A stretch of 64,000 bases of DNA, taken from positions 62,752,667-62,816,666 of the forward strand of contig CM031878.1 of assembly GCA_018697195.1 (NCBI GenBank), in the 5' to 3' direction. The notes below the pieces were generated by a model that saw only the letters and a program-made list of their open reading frames with translations, was not told the DNA's origin and made no database searches. Below, piece by piece: positions 13,562 to 25,499 of this stretch (position 1 is its first letter; every line of letters starts with the position of its first letter). The DNA is from Certhia americana. Taxonomy: Eukaryota; Chordata; Aves; Passeriformes; Certhiidae. The position numbers and the translations under genes are program-made.

Positions 13562-15508
13562 GGCATCATAAGCTTGACAAAACTTGACAAAACCCCTGGG
13601 CCTGGTCTACCTGAAGTCTTGGGGAAAGACAGAAAGTCAAGGTATCTCTCTGTAAATCTGATGCATAGCACAAAAATGACCCCTTTTCAGGCCCAGACTT
13701 TAGATACCTGACCCTCTGGGTCCATAGGTCTGAGTGAAATGGAAGTGTCTAGCCCCATCGTGTTTCAAGGTTCTCTAATCCTGTTTAGCTAGATCTAGGT
13801 CACTGCATTCTTTTCATTTCAGACTCGGGGCAAATAGAGCAGTGAAAAGGATTTTTGAATGCACAGGGCTGTAGGTTTAGTTGAGTGAAGGTCTTTAGGA
13901 CCCTTGAGGCTTAGTATGTGTTTGTCTGACTTTATAGGGGCTGTAACTTCCGTGTCTTAATGTTAACAGGATGGGCTTTCATAGCTACTGACTGCAGACT
14001 AAATTTTAGCAACTGGATTATCCTACTAACCCTCTCTGTACTTTCTCTTTAGAGAATTGCAGTTGGCAGTGCAACCTTTTAAGATAGAAAGTAGAAGAAT
14101 ATTTCAGTATAATCCAGGTGTTGCTAATGAAATCTCGTTTTTCTTTCAGCTGCCAGAGAATTAATCCATCATGAGTTGGAAATGTCTCCTGAAGATACAT
14201 GCTTCTCTCCATTACAGCATGGTCAAATGCCAGCCTGTTCCTTTGAGGATTCGTTTGAAGATTCTAAGCTAGCTAGTAGCTTTATTTTACTCTCCCCCAA
14301 CTTCTTTTTGCAGCATATTAGGTAATTGAAAGCGATTGGATCTTAGTTATTAGAAAAATAGAGCACAGTGTCTCATTATTCAGTATTCTCAAGACAGAGC
14401 TATTTCTTCAGTTCTGATGCATTTCTGCACACTGTTCAGCAGCAGTGCTTTTAGTGTAGCAGACCTGCAAGGAATGAGGCAATGGAGGAGGAGATGAATA
14501 TTGGTGAAATTGCATCAAAGAACAAGTGTGCTGCAGTGTTAGTGGTGTGTGCATGTATCATTGACTTGTGTATTTTCTGTGGTTATCTGTTTCGAGTCCC
14601 TTGAGACGTAAAGTATACAGCTGTAATCCAGACCATATCAGTAAGGTTACTGTATTTTGGCATTTTGTTATGGCTGGAACATGAGTTCAAGGAGGAATGA
14701 ACAGTAGCTGCAGAGTGTGATGGAGACAAACCTTCACACTTTTCATATCAGAAGCTTATCAGAAAATTCTGGCACTGGTGAAAGTTCATACACACTGATC
14801 TGTAATGGCCCTTGTGCTCCACACTGAGCAAGTGCATCTTATTGCAGATTTCCTCAGATCTATTTTTAGGGGGAAGATCAGCAAAAATCTTAAATATAGC
14901 AATACTTGGCTTTTTATGGTCCTTGGCTAAGTTAAGCTTTCAGAGTGTAGAGTTGGTGGAAACACAGGGATCCAGGAAAACAGGATGGAAGACTTTATGG
15001 AAGTCAGGAGAACCAGTCAGCACGAAATCAGTCAGACACTAGTGCCTCTAAATCAAATATGCTAAAAAAAGAAAAAAACCCACTCCCCAAAACAACTCTC
15101 TGCCTCCCTGCTTTTCCACAAATTCTCCACATCATCAGGCTGAAGGCAGGCACAGTCTTCTGCTTGGAGTCTTCAGATGTGAGCCTCTTCTGTGTCTTTG
15201 CACAAGACTAATCTCTCCCTCATTTAACAAAAATTTTATTTCCACCAAACATCAAGAGGTTGTTTGTTCCCAAGTACCAAACCCAAGTATTATACAAGCT
15301 CCAAGTATTTGGACCTAAAAGGGAGAAAAAGAACTGATCCAGCTTTGACATGCAAATGCTGGCTGTCTAGAAAAAGAGCCCCAAAAAAGCACTGCTATCC
15401 AGGATCAAAACTTCTGTTCCCAAATGTCTTCTGTGTGGAGTTTTGCAAGCTGTATAGGACCTGCAAGGTTAGGGCTCACAAGTCAGCAAGGCATAAGAAG
15501 GCATAAGA

Positions 15509-15531
15509 AGCTCAAGTGAAGAACTTGAGCT
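15509..15531. repeat. Perfect 9-bp inverted repeat, 5-base loop
   Basis: The arms AGCTCAAGT and ACTTGAGCT flank the loop GAAGA and could form a stable short hairpin. A 10-base tandem duplication (GCATAAGAAG twice, 15491-15510) runs directly into the left arm. Confidence 0.85.
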
Positions 15532-17588
15532 GAAATACAAAATTAGGTGTTTATGGTCACCTGGGAATTGGGGAGTATCCACCTTGGAGCATTTTCTTAC
15601 TGCAGGACATGAGGTTTGTTAGGATAAGAAGTGTCTGCATGGCTAAATTGGGCATCTCAAGAATATGGAAATTCTGTGAACTGCCATTTAAAGTGGTCCT
15701 TTACACCAGTGTCCTTTGGAATCTTGTGAGAAGTCTTAATCAACTAAATCTTTACAAGAGCAAGTCATTTAACTGTACTTCTAAACTGCAGAAAATGTAG
15801 GACCATTCAAGGCTCCTTTCTTCAGCCTCATTTCACTGCTGTGACACTTACAAATGAGGAAATCTGATCACCCTGTGCTGCTTAGTGTTTGGCAGTCACA
15901 GGTTTTCAAACAACATATTTCTATTATTTGGAGGCCAGGCAACACTGAGTACAACAGATTTAGCTGAAGTAACCTTTTCTAAAATTACCTTTCTAATAAA
16001 TTAGTCTCAGCAGAATTGTACCAGACCTGTGTGCAATCCCATGCCATGCTGTCTTCTGTTCCAACACACAATGGGGAAATTCATGGGATGAGCCTTGGAC
16101 TTATACCTCATCCACCAAAATTATTGGGGGATAGTGGGGAAAAAATTCCTTGAAGAGTTTGTAAAAGAGAACGACTGTATTCTATCAGAAAAAAAATCAA
16201 CAAAATCCCCAGGTACCTCAGTCCCACTTAGGAACCAGAGCTGTAAGTTGCTTTGTGTGGTATAAACTTCTTTAGTCAGGCTTAAGTTTTAACTTAACTT
16301 AACTAAACATAAGTTTTACAAACCACAGAGCTGTGCCAGTGTGCAGAGTGCTTAACAACACTGTGTAAGGTGCAGGTACCCAAAATCTCATCTTTCTACC
16401 TGATTTTGGGTCTTCAAAGAAGGTGCATCTGCAGGGAACATTAGGTAGTGGAAGAAATTCTTTAAATAGGGGTATTCATACTTTTTGTCACCCATAGGAT
16501 CTCAAAACATTAGTTTATATTTTTTAAGACATAGTAATATTCTCATAACAAACTTCTCAGCCCGTTTCAACATTTCTTTTCCCTTCTGTCCTCTAGGTTA
16601 CTACTTGCTTCAATATATTCTGATATGCAAAAGGTAAACAAAAGTAATGCAAAACTGTGAGTGAGTATCATACAGATATTATCACCAGAAATTTTAAAAA
16701 GCCCATAAAATAAAATTTGGTCTCCCCCTGCTGTGTGAAACAGAGTATTTTGAATTGTGTCTATTCCCAACAGCAATGTTACCAGAGTTGGTCTTCCACT
16801 TGATTACAGAAGCAAATGAAGAAACATGACTTGCAAATACCAAATAAAATGAGACACCTTGATACAAATATTTTACATTTATTGGAAGAGTACAGTAAAG
16901 AGGGGACTGCAGACACATTAGTGGTAACTGGTCCAAAGGAGAAGACAAAAGGACTATTCAAAAAAGGTCTGCAGTTTACAAGAATACTGAAAATCTGTTA
17001 TATAACAGCCTAGGACAATAAAAAGCTTGAGTTCCAAAGTGTAACTTTAAAGTATATAAAAAATTGGCAAATAAATAAAATGCAGATCTATTTAAAATTA
17101 TAAAGGACCGACAACTGACAACCATATAACATAGTTATCATTTTAAGTCTTGATTAAAAGCCAGATAAATTCACAAATGTTGTTTCTGTTTTAAATTTTA
17201 TTTTATTTTACATGTACTTTAAGAAAGAAGGACTCATTTCCAGTGTTATGCATTATTGATCTGTTTCACAAATATATTATTTTTAAACAACAAAGGGCAA
17301 AAAAGGTGCTTTACCTGATATTGCTGGTGGATATTTTGGCATAAAATTGAGAACTGAACAGATATCTGAAGACATCCATGCAAATGGAATCTGTGCCCAC
17401 TCAAGACTACTGGTGACAAAAGTCTGGCTGGTGATGGCAGGCCAGTGATGTAAATTTCCCTCTTTCCCCAACACCCCTGCTCTGTCTTCAGCTGCCAACA
17501 GTTACACAAAGGAAAAGCAACACATGAAATTTTAAAATCAGTCCTACAGCCCCAGCTCAAGTTTCATCCCTGGTAGTCCTTTAACAGA

Positions 17589-17622
17589 AGGTACAAGGCA
17601 GGTGTTTAAGGTACAAGGCAGG
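17589..17622. repeat. Short tandem duplication, 20-bp period
   Basis: The 14-base word AGGTACAAGGCAGG occurs twice, separated by TGTTTA. It is intergenic and has no evident function. Confidence 0.85.
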
Positions 17623-20561
17623 CTTTCAGTCCTCAGTATTTCTCTGTAGGAGTCTGCCATCCTTTTGAGTCCTGTATGATGAACCTATGCTGTATTTTTT
17701 TTCCTATTACATGTTTTCAGCATTTAGTGAAAATTAAGTGGGAAGCTCGGGGGAAAACCAAATTGTGATTTACAGGTAAAGGTACAATTAACACCAGAAA
17801 CAGACATGTAAACAGACATTTCAGTTGAGACCCAGTGCAAGACCAGTTCCCTGTACCTAACAGTAACGCTTAACTTCTGGAATTGCAGGTCCCAGCACTT
17901 CAAAATGAGGGGGTGCGTGTATAATTATCACTATAACCAAATGTATGACACAGTGTATTCGAACTTCTGAAAGCAAATTGATGAAAATTAATTATCTATC
18001 TGAAAAGGGCTGTTAAGAAGAAGGAAGCTCATAACAAGGCTTAGGGGGAATTAAATCATTGATTTTAATTTTGAAGATACTGTTTCAATTTGACCTGACA
18101 GCAAAATGTCAAGGAGCATATTTAGCTTTATAATTCATCCTGTGTGGAGCAGGATGTTCTTTATTGTAAACCAGACAGTTAAGAATGTTGTTCCTCTGAT
18201 GCATTTTATGATGTGGACAATTAGTTACACAGCTAGGATCTGCAATTTCATTAAAAAAGTGATTTGAACAATGTGCTTCACCTTGATTCATGGTTACTTC
18301 CATTTTCATACAAGCACATTGCCCTAGGTATCAGAGTATAGCATCACCACAGTGTTTCTGAATTAAACATAAGCAGGAGTGTATTTGAACTTTTCTGTCT
18401 CTGGAGTAACTTCTTTTGATAAGTGAAAGGGCACCATCTGTCATGCATGGAGCCTTCAGAATTAGGAAATATTTGGGGGATGCAACAGTACAGGTACAGC
18501 AGAGCTCAGCTGGAAGTGTAAGATTGGTGCAGCCCTCTTTAGAGAGCAAAAAGATTCTTTGAGAATTGAGGCAACTGCTCAGAGTAAATTGTTCATACAT
18601 CAGTAATCCAAGAAGTTTGCATTATTAGTTGCATGTAACAATGATGGAATTCTTCATATGATGAGAAGGACTGAGCTGACTGAAAAGAGTACTGAGCATA
18701 TTTTTTTTTCAGTAATGGAAAGTTCTGGCTCATACTTTCAACATCTGTAATGCAGAGGGAGTCACTGATCTGATTTTTCTTTTAAAAAGCCTATATTAAT
18801 GAAGATTTTCAATGGCTGTCTCACTTACTGTATTGACAAAACTTAATTACTTACCTATAAACACTTGTGTTTCTAAAACTAGATGACAGTTCCAAACAGT
18901 AGCAATTCAGGACTCTTTCCAAGTGTTTTCTGCTCAGTGTGAATCCTAGGCTATCATACTGATTCAGAGGCTGTATTTATCTATAAACAATAAATCAATT
19001 AACTCAAGTAGTACTTACAAGGTGTTTCACTCTAGGAAATAGAGGATGAAATAACCTAGTTCATGGCTCTTCTATGTTTTCAATTTATGACCTCAACTAG
19101 ATTTTAGGGTTTTATTTATCCACCTTTTGTAAGCATGATTAACATTTTTTTGTTTGGAAAAGGCATATGGATCTGAGATCTCTAAATGAACTACCCTTCC
19201 ACAGCTACAATCTCAAACACATACAAAACAGCGTTTGTAAGCTAGTGACTCTAATTAGTCTTTTATTCCACACCCCCTGCCCTCAAATAAACCATCTGAA
19301 AATTCTAATTTAAGTCCTGCCTAAATGATGCCTGAGAAAATGGTGCTCTGAAACAGCCAATAATATACAACTGCCTGAAAATGAAACAACTCAGAGTTTA
19401 ATACCCAAGTTCTATACTTGCACATATATTCCAGCTGAAATTTTGTATCAAAGAGAAGGGGACATAATAGTAACTAAGGGCTGTTGGTGGAGGTAGAATT
19501 CCCTGGGAAAGGACAGTAAATACATCTCTGAACCTTTCTGTTTTACAGAGAAGTAGAAGTAAGGCTGAAATACAGAAATTTCTTTTGCTTATTTAACAGG
19601 GAAGCAAAATCAAGTTGGATTCTAGGGTTGAAACTGTGCAAGTTTAAAGATGGGGGGCTTCCAGTTCCTGTTCTATGTGGTACTTACTATAGTGAACACA
19701 ATGACTCTGGTAACTGAATGTGAAAATACATAAAAATGTTTGAGCCAGGCAGATCTTGCTGGAATTTTTAATGAGAGAATCTTCCCTTCTTTGAAACTAC
19801 AGATCTCAGCAAAGTAAAGCTGGGTATTTATAACACACTGATGAGCAATTCTGTAATCCATGTAGGAACTGGAAATCACAATTCAGTACCATTTTGAGGA
19901 AAGAAATGGTAGTAATACTTGACTGTTTATAATGTGACAAGTGAAAGGATTCTTCCATTTCAACTTGGAGCTTTCCACCTTTAAATTTTATTTGTTTATA
20001 ATGGGAAGCTACCCCAGGGAATAGTTACTCTTAGATAAACTTGATATGCACCTGAGGTTGATTGATTCACTTTCCTAGTAAGTTGTTGCTGACGATTAAG
20101 GACTGCTTTTTTGTTTGTTTGGGTTTTAAGTAAATCTGCAGAAGGAAACTGGAAGAAAACATTCTTAATAGAGCTGATATTTCAAATTGATCAGATCACG
20201 TAAAAATTCATGGTTGTTTGGAATTTCAGGAATACTGGACTTGCCCTGTACTTGCCATGTACCTTCTAATTACTAACTGAAGTTCTGTATTACTGGAAGT
20301 GAAGGACTGCATGAAAACCATTCTAAGAAGAAAAAAATGCCTAACTTCATTGGTAGCAGGAGTATTCCTCTGACTTGCCTAGGAAGAAAGCTACCAACAA
20401 TATCTGAAGTCATTTTGTGCTTTAGGGGGGAAAAAAAAAACCTAATTGGCAAACTCCCTTTAATAGCAAACTATTTTATGTTTAGCCATAAAAATGTTAC
20501 AAATCCAAGTGCACTGGCACAAACAAATATTTCTAGTGCCTACAAACAGGACAGCTGTTAC

Positions 20562-20579
20562 AAAAAAAAAAAAAAAAAA
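20562..20579. repeat. Poly-A tract (18 bases)
   Basis: Uninterrupted A run in the AT-rich intergenic part. No retrocopy is recognised before it. Confidence 0.9.
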
Positions 20580-23409
20580 GGACTCTTTCAGCTTCTTTCT
20601 CTTTATTTAATCTTTATAATGAGTTATTATTTGTGACAATTATTTTCAAAACTGCTGAATACCATGTTTGATGACAATATTTACACACTAGCTTAGGTCT
20701 TCAGATATTGCACTCCCTCAAGTCTGATCGTAGCACTGACATTTAGAGGATATGACAGCAAGAATACTGGAAATAGGGCTAGTATTTAATCACTGTTGTT
20801 AATATTTGTGCTGTGGACATCTGAGAAAATTGGAGGGGAGACATTTGTAAATGCTTCTGAGACTTGGTTACACTGCAGCCACAGAAAAACATGGGGATTT
20901 TTTTTTTTTCTTCTTTTCTGTTTTCTTTATTACCTTTACAATGGGTGCAAAAAGGGTAGCAAAATATTTATAAAGATATAACAAATGGGTAACTTCATAG
21001 TCAATTTTAACAATGTGTTTGTAGGATTTAAATAAGCTTAAAAAGTGGTCAAAGATATGAATGAAAAAATACTTAAGAATGAATAACCTAATATTTCCTA
21101 AACCAGTTTTCTCTTTCCTGTCAGCTGCAGTTCTCACTGATGGCCTTCTGGTGATGCATTCCCAATAACAATTTCAAAAAAAGTTTTAGGCAGCTCTGCA
21201 AAAAGGCATATTTTTGTTAATAAGAAATGCAATATAACTACAGTTGATAAATGAAAAGCTAGTTCATTTGTTTTCACAGAACGTAATGAAAATGCACATT
21301 TCAAAGATAATGCCTTTGTGGGATGCTAACTCTTCAACACCACCCTTTGCTGAACCAAGGTTTGTTTCCACACAAGATACTTTTCACTATTTTACTTTTC
21401 ATAAAATAAAGAAGCTTAGAAAACCTTATGATTTCACTGATGACTGGACTTGGAAGCTAATATGCACTTATTTTCTACTAAAAAGAAACTAAGCACTTTT
21501 TGCTGTCAAAGCAATTTTCTTAAAATAATGAATGCAATTCCTATGAAAAACATGAAAATAAGAGATAACCTGTTGAATTCCCTCTCACATTACAAGCTGA
21601 GGATAACAGTATTCGGAGTTTCCTATGTTTAACAGCGTAAAATAATTCAGGATTCCCCCAGAGACCCTCCGGTTGTGACAATGTCTGTGTAACAACCTAA
21701 CCTGAAATCCATGCTTGCAAAAGAGACCTAAGCTTAACGTCTTTGTAAATTCTGTATGATAAACACAGTACATGAGCCAAATGACCAGGATCTGGTTAGC
21801 CTGGTAAGATTAATCTGATAAGATTTAGTCATCAAAAGGCCAAGCAGAGAGATACTGGAGCTTTGCTTCTTAAGGGCCATTTTCTTTTAAATTTCATGGC
21901 ATGGCAGGCTTGGTTGTGAATGCTCCTGTGAGAAGCCTACAGTATCTATAGATTTAGATTCCACTTCCTAAATTAAATAGTTTCAATAATTACAAGTCAG
22001 ACATGATGAATAAATTCTGCCACAAACTGTTAAATTAATGATACAAAAAGTTTAAATAATTGAAAAGACATGTACCTGAAAAATTGAAATTTATTCATAC
22101 CTATAAAGCCATTCTGATATTCTCCCAAAGTATTACTAGTTTTGAACTGAACTGGTGCCTACTTAAGTAATAGTAAAAAATTTTCCTAATGCTGTAAATA
22201 TCCCCTGTTTTAAAAAGACTTAAATTTAAATGGAAGTGTGATATATATGTATGGAGGTCAACCACTTCTCAATAAAACATTAGTACTGTTTTTACCATTC
22301 TGTGAGAGTCAGGATGGTGACTGGTTAATTTATGACAAATAAAACAGTATTTTGTTTTATCTGAATAAAGTAGTATTCCTTGCTGTCAAGGGGGCATATG
22401 GCAAAGAAACAGTCCATGTCTCTAACACAAGAGTATTAACTCACCAGAAAAGCTATGAACGCTGACATTGTTATCCTTACTTGCAGACTTCAGGGATGCA
22501 TATGTAAGGAAATGCAGTTGGATGAATTTTCAGTTTTCCCAGATGATTGTGAAACATTTCTTAACTCTTAGATCACTTGCACTTGCGTTAACATACTAGC
22601 AAATTAAGGCACAGACTCTGTGTACTACTTAGAAGCATACAAACTAACAAGAACATTTCCTATTGCTCTTGAAAAATATCTCTGGGCTACTTGAAGTACA
22701 GAACTAAGTAAACATATTCAGTACACTTAGAATGAAGTTTTAATTTATGCCACCAAGTTTTCCAAGCACTACACTTTCATGGGTATATATATGGGTGTAT
22801 ATATACGCTTCCTTATCTTCAAGAAAAAAAATTGCTTAACAAAATGCAAAATGCAAGAAGCACTTACCATTCCTTACAGCTGGATACTGACCACCTCAAA
22901 CGCAGATGATGTGCTCCCACATAACCATTCACTGTTATAGTTGGACACTAATTCCTATGTAACAAATTCTTCTAGACGACACATATTTTGGTCACATATA
23001 GCCCTAAACCACCACTCTAAACTACTGTAAATATACTTTTGAGAGCAAAAGATGATGTGGACAATAGAAAAGCCACCCTAACAGAAATAAAAATGTCATG
23101 TAGCCACTGACTTCACTACATCTTAATTCCACTGTAACACGAAAATATAAGGCTAATTAACATTCCAGATGCTGTATAACATACAATCCCTGTTTCTTAC
23201 TTGCATTAGCAGCAACTGGCATCCCTTGATCCAAACATTTTAAAAAATTCCTAGAAATATTTTAAGCACCTTAATGCTAGAAGTCAGACAGGGATACGGC
23301 AACTTGTTCCTATTTCTATGCAGAGCCCTAGAAACAATTCCAGCTGCAAAGAGGACTCAGAGTCAAAGTAACAAATGGTGCATTTCCTCCCTCCCCTATC
23401 TAGTAGGTT

Positions 23410-23415
23410 TTTATT
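23410..23415 (-). promoter_or_regulatory. Candidate distal poly(A) signal AATAAA
   Basis: A canonical AATAAA on the minus strand, about 1.2 kb after the FER stop codon and the first canonical hexamer I noticed in that direction. Usage is not proven. Confidence 0.25.
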
Positions 23416-23442
23416 CTTTCTGTCTTTTTTAATATATATTTT

Positions 23443-23473
23443 TATATATATATATATATATACACACAAACAC
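23443..23473. repeat. TA microsatellite with CA-rich flank
   Basis: A run of alternating T and A from 23443 to about 23462 continues into ACACACAAACACAA. It lies next to the candidate distal poly(A) signal of FER. Confidence 0.9.
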
Positions 23474-24463
23474 AAGGTTTATACTCTTGGTGCATTTAAA
23501 CCTTGTTTATCCCCAGTCTTTTGATATTTGATTGCAATAATGTAAGAAAAATAGAAGGTTAGTATTCCTACTCTGCTGTTCCCTGTCCAAGGCTTTAAAC
23601 ACACTTCTTTCCTTTTGGTTGTTTGAACAACTTCCTCATACCATACAGAAGTAGTATTTTCCTTTGGACACTATGCATGAAATGTTCTTTTGTTCAGAAT
23701 AAACCTTTGCATGCTCCAACTGCTTTCTGAGAATTGTTACCAATTTAAGGGAAAAACATCAGGGTCAAAAGCAAATCTAGCAATATATTCTTTAGCTTTT
23801 CTAAGATCAATGAAATTTTTATCTGCTGTTATCATTAATAAATCTCTTTTTCTTGGTCTACTATTTTCACATGTTTTTTTGGAAGGCATGTGCAGTCAAG
23901 ACTTGATATTGGTCTTTTTTTTCTGAAACAAACATAGGTCACCATAAAAGAAACATAACTGAATTCTGATGGCATTGAAGGAAAAAAAAGGCATGATTTA
24001 AGTAGATCACATAAAAAGTCAAAAGTATTTCTATTATATGGTAATAAATGCACAAGTAATTCAACTACCAAAAAAATTCTGGATTTTTCCATTCAGTAAG
24101 CATGTTTGCATCCAGAATCTAACTAAGCTTCACACTTAAAATGAAGTATCACCTAAATATATCAGATGCAAAAAGAACTAAAAAGAAAAAAAGCTTCTAG
24201 TTGAAATACTTGTCAAAACTTAGTTTTAAGGCCAACATATATGACAATCCCCACATTAATATGCTGACATACAGAACAGGGATAGCAGAGTGAGAGTACA
24301 GCTTAAAGTAGAATACCTCTGAAAAATGTCACTAGCAGTTACTTGCTATAAAACAGATGGAAGCCACAGTCTCTTAGATTTATAGTATGTGCTTTCCTAT
24401 GTACATGGAATCTAAATTACAGTTCTACTGTGACTGGATATATAGCATTTTGCAGTATATATC

Positions 24464-24469
24464 TTTAAT
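24464..24469 (-). promoter_or_regulatory. Candidate proximal poly(A) signal ATTAAA
   Basis: ATTAAA on the minus strand, about 160 bases after the FER stop codon. It is the commonest variant of the poly(A) hexamer, but hexamers of this kind are frequent by chance in AT-rich DNA. Confidence 0.25.
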
Positions 24470-24625
24470 GCAGGTGTAGACACCATTCAAGATTGTACAC
24501 CAGGTAATTTCAAAGTAATCCTAGAAGAATATTGCAAATAATGCTGTATAAATGCATAGTGTTGGAGGGAAACTATTACTTCACTGGAAAATAAAGTCAC
24601 AGACATTGAGTTTGGCACTTCTTCA

Positions 24626-24771
24626 TCATGATGTCACTTTCTTTTTGATTGAAGACAGCTCTTTCTGAATCTCGCTGAATTTTGGCCGGTTTTCTGGCTT
24701 GTAGTCCCAGCATCTCTGCATTATTTTATATATTTCCTCTGGACATTTTTGTGGTGCAGACATTCGGTAGC
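24626..24771 (-). CDS. FER: FER terminal coding exon with stop codon
   Basis: This is the last coding exon: two bases completing Gly, 47 codons and a TGA stop at 24628-24626. The translation starts [20 protein letters not shown] and continues with [11 protein letters not shown], the conserved alpha-H/alpha-I region whose Arg pairs with the APE Glu in kinases. It ends with a short lysine-rich tail, SSIKKKVTS. The acceptor is AACTTTTTCTGTGTACCAG. The tail seems one residue longer than the mammalian FER end as I remember it (ending in KLT); this is a comparison from memory. The kinase domain therefore runs nearly to the C-terminus, as is usual for FES/FER proteins. A 3' UTR must follow at lower coordinates. 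Confidence 0.97.
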
Positions 24772-25499
24772 CTGGTACACAGAAAAAGTTGGGAAAACTT
24801 TTAGTATTGAAAACTAATGCTTATTGACAGATCTAAAAAGATAAGAGCGAAGTTCAAGACCATTTCATTTAAAAAGACCTTCAAGGAACATTTCAATATG
24901 TAACCTATTCATGAGAGATAATTATGAAACTGACTAAAGCTCGGGTACCAGCGACATTTAAGTTGGGCAAGCTAAACTGTCAGTTTGCTGCTCATCCCTA
25001 ATACCAGTGACTCACTCAGATTTCTTTCCTGTATCTTAGGAAGTAGCTGCTTTCTGATTTTCAGTTGCATTTCTTTACTTTTCCCTCAGTGAGGAAATTG
25101 ATAACAAAAATTAAGATGGGAATAAATTTCTTTGCTCCTTTTGAAGATATATCAACTTTTATTCTCACATTCCTTCCCTTTTGTGGCTCCTTAAAGAAGT
25201 CCCTCCCTATTTGCACTTTAGTATTTAATTCTTCCTCCCTCTGTTTTCTTAAATTTTGTATCTTTCCATCTTATCTCAATTCTCTTTCTCTTCTGGTTTG
25301 CTTGGGTAGGCAATGGCTTCCACACCTCTCTGCTGCCAAGGAGTTCTCTGACTTGGCAATGAGCAGGAGAATGGACAATCAGTTAAGTAAATTAGCAACT
25401 AATCATTCAGAAGTCGCAGGTAACTGGTTATTCAGGCATATCATCAATACCGTGGCCCACAGAGGTGTACTCACTGCAGTGAAGATATTTTCCCAATGA

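Larger units (their letters stand above)
13562..23409. other. AT-rich intergenic DNA, no recognised gene
   Basis: No exon, RNA gene or transposon is recognised. The sequence is AT-rich, especially from about 16500 on. Visible minor structures are an inverted repeat at 15509-15531, a TTAAC triplet repeat at 16288-16304, a 20-base-period duplication of AGGTACAAGGCAGG at 17589-17622, and an A run at 20562-20579. All open frames are short and featureless. Confidence 0.6.
23410..24625 (-). other. FER: Probable FER 3' UTR (end not determined)
   Basis: This sequence immediately follows the FER stop codon on the minus strand. It is AT-rich and has no long ORF in the FER direction. Two candidate poly(A) signals are visible in the transcript strand, ATTAAA at 24469-24464 (about 160 bases after the stop) and AATAAA at 23415-23410 (about 1.2 kb after the stop). 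The sequence alone does not show which is used, and the true end may lie further downstream. The span given simply runs to the more distal of the two. Confidence 0.4.

Noticed and set aside
25065..25499. 144-codon plus-strand frame just before the CR1
   Set aside because: No match to CR1 coding sequence or any domain that I can see, and it lies in a FER intron on the opposite strand.
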